DNA from: Chloroflexota bacterium
Lineage (GTDB): Bacteria; Chloroflexota; Anaerolineae; UBA2200; JACIWT01
Direction: 5' to 3'
Length of the DNA: 64,000 nt
Assembly (NCBI GenBank): GCA_014360825.1
Contig: JACIWT010000001.1
Coordinates: forward strand, 124,001-188,000
A program made the translations under genes and the position numbers. Below are positions 54,845 to 63,463 of the stretch, piece after piece; the first letter of the stretch is position 1; each line of letters starts with the position of its first letter. The notes beneath the pieces are model-generated. The model saw only the letters and a program-made list of their open reading frames with translations. It was not told where the DNA came from and ran no database searches.

Positions 54845-56686
54845 TCAAGGTGCGATGGATAACTCGCAATCTGCTGTTACGTGGATCCAGTAGCCCCATC
54901 CTGGCCTCATCTCGGTCAAATCGTTCAGGAAGGGCGGGACATTCACGTCATATTTCTTCCACGGATCGGTGGTGTCGGAAGCGTCATAAGCATAGACCAG
55001 ATCGTACAGCCCATCAATTGTGCGCAGGGCGTAGGCGACCGGCTGCGATGTGTTCAGTGGGTACCCCACCAGATTCCACCCTGCGCACAAGGGGATGGTA
55101 ACCTCAGTCACGCGATGTCCCGAGATGGACAGAGTGGCGGCACTCATCCCGTGTAGCCAAAAGCCTTCCGTCTCATGGATGTTTTGCAGGTCGTTCAGGA
55201 AAGGCGGGACGTTGGTGTCGTACTTCTTCCACGGGTCTGCTTGGTCGCAACCCTCGTAGGCGTACACCAGGTCGTAGGCCCCGGCGATAGGGGCCAGGAG
55301 TTCCTCGACGGCGGGCGAATCCGGCTCGATGGGCAGGGAGAGCAGGTTCCAGCCCATCACGATGGGCAGATAGGCGGTGGCGACTGGCCCGGGAGTACGC
55401 GTCTGGGTCGGGGTGGAGGTCGGGCTGGCGGTGTGGCTGGGCGTCGGCGTGGAAGTGTTCGTTGGTGTCTGGGTGGGAGTGGATGTGGCGGTGGGGGTCA
55501 GCGCGGGCAAAGCCTTGGTATATTGCCAAACCCCTTCGTAGTAAGCGCCCGGGTCATTGCCCAGCATGGTCATCACCAAGTCCATCTGGGTGCTTTGCCA
55601 GTGCCCGGCCAGACAGGTGAAGTTCTTGAATCGGAAATCGGTTCCCAGTCCTTCGTCCATGAGTCGCCAGTTCAAGCCGTCGTTGGTTGTTTCGTACACG
55701 CCGTATCTGGTTGCCGCATAGACTGTATGGTCCAGTGGGTACCGGGCAGATACCAACACGGATCGCACGCTGTAGGCGGCCGGATAGAGGCCGGTGCCAT
55801 TGGCATAAGACCAAGTCGTGCCGCCATCTGTGGAGCGGATTATGCCCTGCGGTTCGCCCTCATTGCCCCAGGTACCGGCGTAGATCACCTGGTCGGTGAT
55901 CCCATAGCCAGGCGAAAAGGAGAAGGAGCGAACGTAAGCGCTGGGGGCAGGCACCCCACCCGGCAGCCACACGATCTGTGACCACCTGCCGCTTGCCGCA
56001 GTCCAACGGTGCAGGGTGCCATCCTTGCGCGTGCCCATAAAGATAGTGCCATCGTTGGCATAATTGGGCGAGAAAGCCAACGCCATGACAAACCCCTCCG
56101 ACGCGTTGCCGCCAACAGATAGGCCCTCGTTGAACGGAGCCCAACTATTGCCCCCATCCGTGGAGCGGTACACCCCGCCGCCCCACGTCCCCGCTATAAT
56201 CGTGTGGTCGTTGTTCCAATTGGGTGAGATGGCCAACGCTTGTATGTTGAGTTTGTACGGGATCGTTGGCAATCCGTTTTCCGCCGGCGTCCAGGTGACA
56301 CCTCGGTCCATGGAGCGGAGTATCGAGTGCTCTGGTGGGCTGGAGCCGGCGTATTCTCCGGCGAAGACCACGTAATTCCCCTCGGCATCGGGAGGTGACA
56401 CGGCCAACGCTACGATCCAGGTGTCGCTGGGGAACGACTCCACGTCCCAGTGAGCGCCCCTATCCGTCGAGATGGCCAGGTTCCCCTGTGCGCCGACGAA
56501 CAGAGTGGAATCGGTGGCGTAGTGGGGGGAGAGCGCCACCGTCCAGCAAGCCTGGACCCAATACGGCCCGCACGGTGTCCACTGGTTGATCCCCGCATCC
56601 GCCGGTACGAGCAGGAAGGTGGCTGCTGCCAGTGTGATCGCCACCGTGACGCCGATTTTGCTGTGCCTTACGCTATTCCTGGCCAT
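54845..56686 (-). CDS. Secreted Asp-box (BNR) propeller protein with duplicated GWN module
   Basis: A 613-residue protein on the minus strand; ATG at 56686 with cagggaa upstream gives a clean signal peptide (about 1-32). Residues 33-395: repeated Asp-box motifs (STDRGAHW, SMDRGVTW, STDGGNSW, STDGGTTW, TTNDGLNW), as in sialidase/Vps10-like beta propellers; no sialidase catalytic Arg triad is evident. TPT linker (about 397-435), TAYLPIVMGW, then two copies of a module of about 80 residues: GWNLLSLP or GWNLVGYP, DPWKKYD, PPFLNDL and GFWLH or GYWIH. This tail is nearly identical to that of the 58088 protein. Likely a surface-exposed binding protein. Confidence 0.8.
   Translation of the reverse strand: MARNSVRHSKIGVTVAITLAAATFLLVPADAGINQWTPCGPYWVQACWTVALSPHYATDSTLFVGAQGNLAISTDRGAHWDVESFPSDTWIVALAVSPPDAEGNYVVFAGEYAGSSPPEHSILRSMDRGVTWTPAENGLPTIPYKLNIQALAISPNWNNDHTIIAGTWGGGVYRSTDGGNSWAPFNEGLSVGGNASEGFVMALAFSPNYANDGTIFMGTRKDGTLHRWTAASGRWSQIVWLPGGVPAPSAYVRSFSFSPGYGITDQVIYAGTWGNEGEPQGIIRSTDGGTTWSYANGTGLYPAAYSVRSVLVSARYPLDHTVYAATRYGVYETTNDGLNWRLMDEGLGTDFRFKNFTCLAGHWQSTQMDLVMTMLGNDPGAYYEGVWQYTKALPALTPTATSTPTQTPTNTSTPTPSHTASPTSTPTQTRTPGPVATAYLPIVMGWNLLSLPIEPDSPAVEELLAPIAGAYDLVYAYEGCDQADPWKKYDTNVPPFLNDLQNIHETEGFWLHGMSAATLSISGHRVTEVTIPLCAGWNLVGYPLNTSQPVAYALRTIDGLYDLVYAYDASDTTDPWKKYDVNVPPFLNDLTEMRPGWGYWIHVTADCELSIAP
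54881..55416. repeat. 536-bp direct repeat, copy 1 (GWN module)
   Basis: This matches 58124-58659 at a constant offset of 3243 bases with no gaps and only scattered, mostly synonymous differences. It covers the duplicated GWN module, the LP element and the end of the TPT linker. The rest of the two genes is unrelated, so the module was copied recently or is being kept uniform by gene conversion. Confidence 0.85.
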
Positions 56687-56718
56687 CCGTTCCCTGAATC
56701 CGTTGACAGCAATCCGTG

Positions 56719-58047
56719 TTACTTCACGATGATCGGCAGGTGGACGACGTGGCTCGCCGGACCGGGATTGGAGGCCACGAACAGCCCGAAATCCGTCAGG
56801 TGGGTGAGAAGAGCCCACACCGCGTTGTCGCTCATATTGTGACCGGTGGGGATGTCCACCCAGGACCGCGTAGTTGGGTCATAATAACGCAGCACCAGAT
56901 GTTCTTCATCCAATCCAGCCACTTCGGAATCGCGATACCAAAGCACGATCATCGCGGCGCTGCGCAGGTTGGTGATGGGCAGGCCGTTCAAGTCGCGCAT
57001 CCACAGCCGGAAGTGACGCAGCGCGGCGTCATCCTGACCTTCGATGGGCAGGGGCAAGGGCACGAATTCCGCCACCGCGTTGGTGAACACACTCATAGGC
57101 GGAAAGACGATCCAATACAAATGGTCATTGGTCCAGAGGGTGCCGCCATCCGTGGGACTGATGTTGACCGCCGTGGGCGCAGTGGTAGGCAGGGGCGTTC
57201 CGCTAGGCGTGGGCGAAGCGGTAGATGTGGTGGTCGCCCGCGGCGTCTCGGTGGCGGTAGGAGAGATAGTGGGCGTGCCAGTTTCAGTGGGCGTAGGCGT
57301 GGTTGTACCCGTAGGTGAGGGCGTTGGGATGTTGCAGCGAAGATTCACAGGTTCGTTGTACGGATGGGTGCAAGACCAACTGGACCAGGCCCAGCAGGTG
57401 CTGCCGTCGGGTGTCTGGAGCATGAAGGTTACGTTGCTTCCCGCAGAGCAACACGCTTGCATCTCGTAGTAGCCGTCTGCGCCGGTGGTCTGCCCTGTTC
57501 CGACTGACACCCCGCCGCTCCAGGCGCGGATGATGGTGTGCAGCGGGGCCGGCAGATTGTTGATGGTAACGTAGCCGTGAATGGTGCTGCACTGGGGTGT
57601 GGGCGTGGCCGTGCGGGTGGGGGTGTTAGTTGGAGTGCTGGTGGGCGCCGGCGTTGACGTTGGGGTGGAGCAATACAGGTCGACTTGATCGATTCCCCAA
57701 GAGTGCCAGGTGCCCTGGCCACCCCAACAACTAGTCTGACTGGTAGTTACCCAGAACCTCACGGTGGCATTCTCGTATCCGCCTTCCGCGCTAGTGATCT
57801 CCACGCTGTACCAGGTCCATTCATCTGTCCACGTGTACACGTTGCAGGCTTTAATAAACCGGCCGTCGATATACGCTGCTACGCTGGTGCCGGGGACACC
57901 TGGGTCGGAAAGATCGACGTAAATGCGGCCCTTACAGTTCCATGGAGGCGGAGGTGGTGTCTGGGCTCCTACTGCCGTCGGCGATAGCGCCATCACCATG
58001 GCTAATGCTAGCCATACCTTTGCGACTGTGCGTGCGTGGAGCTTCAT
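56719..58047 (-). CDS. Secreted TPT-linker protein with LP C-terminus
   Basis: A 442-residue protein; ATG at 58047 with aaggag upstream. Signal peptide about 1-28 (ending VGAQTP). Residues 35-130: a Cys-containing beta domain (RIYVDLSDPG, SWGIDQVDLYC). TPT linker; a carboxypeptidase-regulatory-like domain (about 155-240: IHGYVTINNLPAP, DGYYEMQACC) with several Cys pairs; a second TPT linker; a C-terminal region (about 290-425) with ISPTDGGTLW, LWMRDLNGLPI and LRYYDPTTRSWVDI, and the ending SHVVHLPIIVK. No catalytic signature is seen. It lies between two proteins that share the GWN module, and is probably transcribed with them. Confidence 0.75.
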   Translation of the reverse strand: MKLHARTVAKVWLALAMVMALSPTAVGAQTPPPPPWNCKGRIYVDLSDPGVPGTSVAAYIDGRFIKACNVYTWTDEWTWYSVEITSAEGGYENATVRFWVTTSQTSCWGGQGTWHSWGIDQVDLYCSTPTSTPAPTSTPTNTPTRTATPTPQCSTIHGYVTINNLPAPLHTIIRAWSGGVSVGTGQTTGADGYYEMQACCSAGSNVTFMLQTPDGSTCWAWSSWSCTHPYNEPVNLRCNIPTPSPTGTTTPTPTETGTPTISPTATETPRATTTSTASPTPSGTPLPTTAPTAVNISPTDGGTLWTNDHLYWIVFPPMSVFTNAVAEFVPLPLPIEGQDDAALRHFRLWMRDLNGLPITNLRSAAMIVLWYRDSEVAGLDEEHLVLRYYDPTTRSWVDIPTGHNMSDNAVWALLTHLTDFGLFVASNPGPASHVVHLPIIVK

Positions 58048-58087
58048 AAATTTATAGTCTCCTTCATCCCAGGATAAGTGCGGGTGC

Positions 58088-61000
58088 TCATTCGGCTAAG
58101 ATCAGGGTGCAATCGCTGGTCACGTGGATCCAGTAGCCCCATCCAGGCCGCAATTCGGTTAAATCGTTCAGGAAGGGCGGGACGTTCACGTCGTATTTCT
58201 TCCACGGATCGGCGGTGTCGGAAGCGTCATAAGCATAGACCAAATCGTACCACCCGTCAATGGTGCGCAGGGCGTAGGTTACCGGTTGCGATGTGCCCAA
58301 CGGATATCCCACCAGGTTCCACCCCGCGCACAAGGGGATGGTAACCTCGCTCACGCGGTGCCCCGAGACGGGCAGGGTGGTAGTGCTCGTCCCGTGTAGC
58401 CAAAAGCCCTCCGTCTCGTGGATGTCTTGCAGGTCGTTCAGGAAGGGCGGGACGTTGGTGTCGTACTTCTTCCACGGGTCTGCTTGGTCGCAACCCTCGT
58501 AGGCGTACACCAGGTCGTAGGCCCCGGCGATGGGGGCCAGGAGGTCCTCGAGGGCGGACGAATCCGGCTCGATGGGCAGGGAGAGCAGGTTCCAGCCGAC
58601 GACGATGGGCAGATAGGCGGTGGCTACCGGCCCGGGGGTGCGCGTCTGGGTCGGGGTGGGGCTGGGGCCTGGGGTACGGGTGGGCGTTGGCGTCCGCGTG
58701 GCCGTGGGCGTGGGCAGCGGCTGCAGGGTGTAGGTGATGTTCAGCCGCGCCGCGTTGCTCGGCGAGCCCTCATAGGAACAGACATTCCGGGCGGTGGACC
58801 CCGGCTCGGGGATGAGGAGCAAGTTGATGGCGTTGCCCGATTGCCACCCCGGCCGGTTCACGATCTGCTGGATGACGGCGGCCAGGTCCGGTGATGTGCC
58901 AAATATGATCTGATCGGCGGGCAGGTGCCAGGTAACGTAGGCGCTGGTGCGGGGTCGCTCGGACAAGGTGAGCAACTGGAAATCCACGCCCCGGTCCACG
59001 TCCTCCGCGTATATCCGCACCGTCATCTCCCCCGCCGTGTAATCCTTGTTCTGCACGACCAGGCTGGCGGAGGTGATGATTGCCCCGCGGGGGATGGTGA
59101 TATCCCGAAAACGGAAGCCTGCCGGGTGCATGCCGATCTGCACGGCCAGGGTATAACTATCGGTGACCCCGTTCAATTGCCAGTGGTCGTTCCAAGGCGC
59201 GTTCACCTGCCGGGTGATAGAAACGGAGGGCATCGCCGCGTTGGAAACCGTTACGGTGCGCGTGGCCTGGGCCACCTGGGAGTAGGTGGCCGTGTCATAG
59301 GCCTCGGCTTTCACCTCGTAGGTGCCGTTGGGGTAAAGCCAGGTATTCCAGGTAACGGTGCGTTGCGTGGAGGTAGGGAATGGCTGGTTGAAGTTGTTCA
59401 CGTCGCTGCAATCCACGCGCTGGATCATGGTCCAGGTCCCACCGGCAGGCCGGACGTAGAAGTTCATCCAGCGGATGCCGCGGTCATCGGTGGCGGTTGC
59501 GGTCAGGTTGACCTCTCCGCTAACGGTGGCTCCCTGCGAAGGTGTGTCCATGGTCACCGTGGGCGGGTTCTCCGGCAGGCCACCGCTCACTACCACTTCT
59601 ACCGGATCGCTCCAGACGGCATGGCCCCAGGTGTCATAGACGCGGGCGAGCAGGACGTGGCGACCGTTGCGCTCACTGCCCGTGTTCCAGTTCCAACTGA
59701 ATCCCGCGCTCGTGCCGCCCACGCCCAGATCGCTGGAGGCGAGCGCGCCGTCCACGTAAATCCGCACTTTGCTCAGACCCTCCGCATCGCTGGCCACGCC
59801 GGTAACGTTCACCACCCCGCTCACCGGGCCAGGGATGGGCGAGGTAATGGTGGCCGATGGTTCGTCGTCTGGCGGGGTGGTCTTGATGGGAATGGAGGTG
59901 ATGGTCGAGCCACCTGCGGAGTCGGCGGCGTGCACGTAAAGGGTGTGCGGGCCTGGGCTGACACTGGAGGCATCCCACCACGCTTCCCAGAGGCCGTTCG
60001 CGTTCTGGGTCATCGCTTGCCAGCCGGTGGAATCCACCTGGTATGAGACGCTGGTAATGGTGGCCGGAGAGAAGACGACCGCTCGGACGGGTTGGAGGCC
60101 CTCGATGGCCCGCGTGTCGGTGTCGCCGGTGGAGAGAGTAGGGGTGTAATAACGTTGCGGGCTGGCGATCACCACGAAGGGCCAGGATGTCTCCTCGGTA
60201 CCCAACGTGCTGCCCACTATGTCGCCCTGGACGGTGAGAACGCGGAAATAGCCCAGTTCTCCTGCCGGGGCGCTATCAATATGAAGGGCCTCGCTACGCA
60301 ACGGATCGTCACACTGCCACTCGATGTGGATGTGCCCATTGAGATGGGCCAGCACGTTGTATTTCCTCATCAGGTCGAGGATCTGTAGGCGAGCCGTCGG
60401 GTCAGGATGCAGCCGGCTGGTGCCCCACCATTCGGCAGCCCAATCGGGCTGGACGAGGGGGTAGTGGCTAGCCAGAATGATCTTCTTATTCGGCGCGTTT
60501 TGGCGCAACTCGTTCTCCAGCCACTTTATGTTGACGTACTGAGTGTCCACGGTGTGTAGGCTGTCAAAGCCGATCACTTGCACGTCACCCAGGTCATAAC
60601 TGAAATAGCGTGGCCAGCCGTAGCCTAACCAGAGGCTCACGGGGTAGTCGTGATTGCCAGGGACCTTCAGATAGGGCACGGTAGCATGGCTGATAGCGTT
60701 GTCGGACACAGCATAAGAGTAATTGTCCACTACGGTAACTGTGTCGCCCGTGTCCACCACGATCGGGGGGCGAATGATTTCGTTGCTTTTCAATATGTTG
60801 CGCTTGAACTTGCGCTCCCAAACATTCTTGTCCTTAGTCCCCTCGTAGTCGGCGGAGGTGCCCATGTGGGCATCGCTGACGTGTACGAAATAGGTCACCT
60901 CGGCGGGGGTCGGAGTCGCAGAGAATATGGTCCCGGCGCTTTGGTATTCGTTCCGGGTTAGCAAAGACCCCTCCGATGCCACGTCCAGGGCCGTGGATTC

Positions 61001-61120
61001 CGCCTGCCAGAATGCCGAAACGAACGCATCTCCGACGCCCCACCACAGGGCTACGGCCAGACTCACTAATGCGAAAAGCGACGCTATTACTTGTCGGGAG
61101 GTGCCTCGTTCTTTCGGCAT
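58088..61120 (-). CDS. Secreted calcineurin-like metallophosphoesterase with Ig-like, DNRLRE-like and GWN modules
   Basis: About 1010 residues from ATG 61120 (GTG at 61153 would add 11). Membrane/signal helix about 10-35. Full metallophosphoesterase motif set: Asp83 and His85 (VSDAHM), Asp126 (DTGD), GNHD at 155-158, His in ASHYPL and NGHIHIEW, all canonical. Ig-like beta domains follow (PSATITSPIPG, PPTVTMDTPSQGATVSGEVNL), then a DNRLRE-like domain (ITIPRGAIITSASL), TPT linker, TAYLPIVVGW and the duplicated GWN module (842-1010). A secreted phosphoesterase with a binding tail; the substrate is unknown. The start is the least certain part. Confidence 0.8.
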   Translation of the reverse strand: MPKERGTSRQVIASLFALVSLAVALWWGVGDAFVSAFWQAESTALDVASEGSLLTRNEYQSAGTIFSATPTPAEVTYFVHVSDAHMGTSADYEGTKDKNVWERKFKRNILKSNEIIRPPIVVDTGDTVTVVDNYSYAVSDNAISHATVPYLKVPGNHDYPVSLWLGYGWPRYFSYDLGDVQVIGFDSLHTVDTQYVNIKWLENELRQNAPNKKIILASHYPLVQPDWAAEWWGTSRLHPDPTARLQILDLMRKYNVLAHLNGHIHIEWQCDDPLRSEALHIDSAPAGELGYFRVLTVQGDIVGSTLGTEETSWPFVVIASPQRYYTPTLSTGDTDTRAIEGLQPVRAVVFSPATITSVSYQVDSTGWQAMTQNANGLWEAWWDASSVSPGPHTLYVHAADSAGGSTITSIPIKTTPPDDEPSATITSPIPGPVSGVVNVTGVASDAEGLSKVRIYVDGALASSDLGVGGTSAGFSWNWNTGSERNGRHVLLARVYDTWGHAVWSDPVEVVVSGGLPENPPTVTMDTPSQGATVSGEVNLTATATDDRGIRWMNFYVRPAGGTWTMIQRVDCSDVNNFNQPFPTSTQRTVTWNTWLYPNGTYEVKAEAYDTATYSQVAQATRTVTVSNAAMPSVSITRQVNAPWNDHWQLNGVTDSYTLAVQIGMHPAGFRFRDITIPRGAIITSASLVVQNKDYTAGEMTVRIYAEDVDRGVDFQLLTLSERPRTSAYVTWHLPADQIIFGTSPDLAAVIQQIVNRPGWQSGNAINLLLIPEPGSTARNVCSYEGSPSNAARLNITYTLQPLPTPTATRTPTPTRTPGPSPTPTQTRTPGPVATAYLPIVVGWNLLSLPIEPDSSALEDLLAPIAGAYDLVYAYEGCDQADPWKKYDTNVPPFLNDLQDIHETEGFWLHGTSTTTLPVSGHRVSEVTIPLCAGWNLVGYPLGTSQPVTYALRTIDGWYDLVYAYDASDTADPWKKYDVNVPPFLNDLTELRPGWGYWIHVTSDCTLILAE
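58124..58659. repeat. 536-bp direct repeat, copy 2 (GWN module)
   Basis: This is the partner of 54881-55416. In both copies the repeat ends inside the TPT-linker sequence, which suggests that the low-complexity linker served as the recombination boundary. Confidence 0.85.
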
Positions 61121-61192
61121 CGGGTGATCGGATATCCTCTCTGTTAGGTTCACAATGCAGGCGCTAACCTTTCCGCACGCTCTACAAGCACA

Positions 61193-63379
61193 TCAGTTCA
61201 GGCGTTGCAAGTGGGCGAAACTGGCCATCAATCGCTTGATGCTGCCGCTCACGAAGGCCACGGTAACCCGCTCGTCTGCACCCTGCACCTCGCTGGAGAC
61301 GACAATCCCTTCGCCGAACTGGGGGTGTCTGACCCGATCGCCGGCGCGAAAAGAGGGAAACGCAGGTGGGTGGGGCGCTTCGGGGAGACGGGGTCGTGCG
61401 GGGGCCCTTTTCTCCTGTCCCTCGACCAGCCGTGCCGGGATATCGGCCAGAAAGCGCGAGGGTTCGCTAAGCCGTGGCATGCCGAACATCGTGCGCCGAA
61501 AGGTGTGGACCAGGTAAAGGCGGCGCTTGGCCCGCGTGATGCCAACGTAGCACAGCCGCCGCTCCTCCTCCATCTCATCCGGTTCATCCATGCTGCGACT
61601 GTGCGGGAACAGCCCCTCCTCCATCCCCACGATGAACACAGCGTAAAATTCCAAGCCTTTGGCTGTGTGCAGGGTAAGCAGTGTTGGCGCGTCTGCTGCC
61701 TCGTCCAGGTTATCCACGTCGGAGACCAGCGCTACCTCCTCCAGGAAGGTGGTGAGGCTTTCGGCAGGCGGCAGGTGCTCGTATTCCCGGGCCACAGTGC
61801 GTAGTTCCATGATGTTCGCCCAGCGGTCTTCGCCTTCATCTGTGCCATCGCGGACGTAGTCGGCGTAGCCGGTCACTTCCAATACCTCATCCAGCAGGCC
61901 CAGCACGTCTTTCTCCTGGCGGGCGGCCATCAACGCCTGCCAGGTGTTATAGAAAGCCACCAGCGCGCGCTGGCCTCGCGTATCCAGCGGAGGCACGGGC
62001 AAATCGTCCTGCACCGCGCCATCCTCCCGCGCCGCCAAGAGTTGCAGGGCCGTGTAAATGGGCATATTCATTTCTGCGGCCCAACGCTCGAGGCCGTGGA
62101 TTGTGGTTTGCCCAATCCCTCGCGGCGGAACGTTGATGACCCGCTCCAGGCTGACCCCATCGAAGGGGTTGGCGAGCAGCCGCAAGTAGGCCAGCACGTC
62201 CTTAATTTCTCGGCGCTCGTAGAAGCGCGTCGCCCCCACCAGTTTGTAGGGCAGGTTGTGTCGCACAAAGGCATCCTCGATCACCCGGGATTGGGCGTTG
62301 GTGCGGTACATCACGGCGCAATCTTTGAGCCGACATTCGCCCTGTTTCACTAGTTCCTCGATCTGGCTCACCACATAGTCCGCTTCTTCCTGCTCGTCGT
62401 AGGCCTCGAAGATGGTGAGTTGTGGCCCCTCGGGGTTTTCTGTCCATAGTTTTTTGTCTGTGCGCTGAGTGTTCAGCGAAATTACGTACCGCGCTGCATC
62501 CAAGATGACTTGGCTGGAGCGGTAGTTCTGTTCCAACAAGATCACCCGGGCCTGTGGATAATCTTGTTGGAAGCGGTGCACGTTGCGGAAGTCCGCGCCG
62601 CGCCAGGAATATACAGATTGGTCTTCGTCGCCAACCACGAACAGGTTACCACTCTGAGTGGCAATCATGCGCAAGATGGTATATTGGCAAGCGTCCGTAT
62701 CCTGGAATTCGTCCACCAGGAGGTACTGGTAACGGCGGCGGTACTTTGCCAAGATATCTTCATGACGCTGGAACGTGCGCGCGGTGAGCATCAACAGGTC
62801 ATCGAAGTCCAGGGCATTGTTCTGGGAGAGCAGTTCCTGGTAGCGACGATAGACACGCCCGGCGATCTCGTGCCAATAGGTGGGCGGGCTATATTCCTCT
62901 GGCAGCACCAGCGCGCTCTTCGCCTTTGAAATGGCGTTTTGAATCGCCCGGGGGCGGTACATTTTTTCGTCTAAGTTCAGGTCTTTGAGTGCTTGCCGGA
63001 TGAGGCGCAACTGATCGTCGTCATCATAGATGACGAAACTACTCTTGAGCCCGATACGGTCCGCCTCCCGGCGCAGAATGCGAGCGCAAATGGCATGGAA
63101 CGTGCCGATGGTTAACCGCCCCAATGGCCCTGGCCCGATGAGATCCACCAAGCGCGTCTTCATTTCGCGGGCCGCTTTGTTCGTGAAGGTAACGGCCATA
63201 ATATGATAGGGGTCAATACCGCACACCGAGATAAGGTAAGCCACACGATGAGTGAGCACACGGGTCTTGCCGGAGCCTGGGCCAGCCAGGACCAGCACGG
63301 GCCCATCCGTGGCTTGTACGGCCTCGCGCTGGGGCGGATTCAGGTTGCGCAGGAGAGCGTGAACACGTTCTTCGGGCAT
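61193..63379 (-). CDS. pcrA: UvrD/PcrA-type ATP-dependent DNA helicase
   Basis: A 728-residue SF1A helicase. Motif I is LAGPGSGKTRVL (Lys38 in the P-loop), Ia is VTFTNKAAREMK, II is VDEFQDTDACQY, III is VVGDEDQSVYSWRGAD, IV is EQNYRSSQ, V is TLHTAKGLEFYAVF, VI is VGITRAKRRLYL. The C-terminal GDRVRHPQFGEGIVVS is the Tudor-like tail through which PcrA contacts RNA polymerase. It unwinds DNA in repair and removes stalled complexes. A housekeeping gene; its length fits PcrA. Confidence 0.92.
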   Translation of the reverse strand: MPEERVHALLRNLNPPQREAVQATDGPVLVLAGPGSGKTRVLTHRVAYLISVCGIDPYHIMAVTFTNKAAREMKTRLVDLIGPGPLGRLTIGTFHAICARILRREADRIGLKSSFVIYDDDDQLRLIRQALKDLNLDEKMYRPRAIQNAISKAKSALVLPEEYSPPTYWHEIAGRVYRRYQELLSQNNALDFDDLLMLTARTFQRHEDILAKYRRRYQYLLVDEFQDTDACQYTILRMIATQSGNLFVVGDEDQSVYSWRGADFRNVHRFQQDYPQARVILLEQNYRSSQVILDAARYVISLNTQRTDKKLWTENPEGPQLTIFEAYDEQEEADYVVSQIEELVKQGECRLKDCAVMYRTNAQSRVIEDAFVRHNLPYKLVGATRFYERREIKDVLAYLRLLANPFDGVSLERVINVPPRGIGQTTIHGLERWAAEMNMPIYTALQLLAAREDGAVQDDLPVPPLDTRGQRALVAFYNTWQALMAARQEKDVLGLLDEVLEVTGYADYVRDGTDEGEDRWANIMELRTVAREYEHLPPAESLTTFLEEVALVSDVDNLDEAADAPTLLTLHTAKGLEFYAVFIVGMEEGLFPHSRSMDEPDEMEEERRLCYVGITRAKRRLYLVHTFRRTMFGMPRLSEPSRFLADIPARLVEGQEKRAPARPRLPEAPHPPAFPSFRAGDRVRHPQFGEGIVVSSEVQGADERVTVAFVSGSIKRLMASFAHLQRLN

Positions 63380-63392
63380 AGTAATTGAAAAT

Positions 63393-63422
63393 ATTATAGC
63401 CGATTTGAGACCGACTTAGCAA
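63393..63422 (-). promoter_or_regulatory. Probable promoter of the helicase gene
   Basis: On the minus strand, TTGCTA (63422-63417), an 18-base spacer, then TATAAT (63398-63393), 14 bases before the ATG at 63379. The short distance implies a very short leader. The -10 is preceded by GGC, as at 6151 and 19865. Confidence 0.65.
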
Positions 63423-63463
63423 AGCGAGGGCGCACTTTGGGGAGGATTCTTTTGTAGCCTTGG

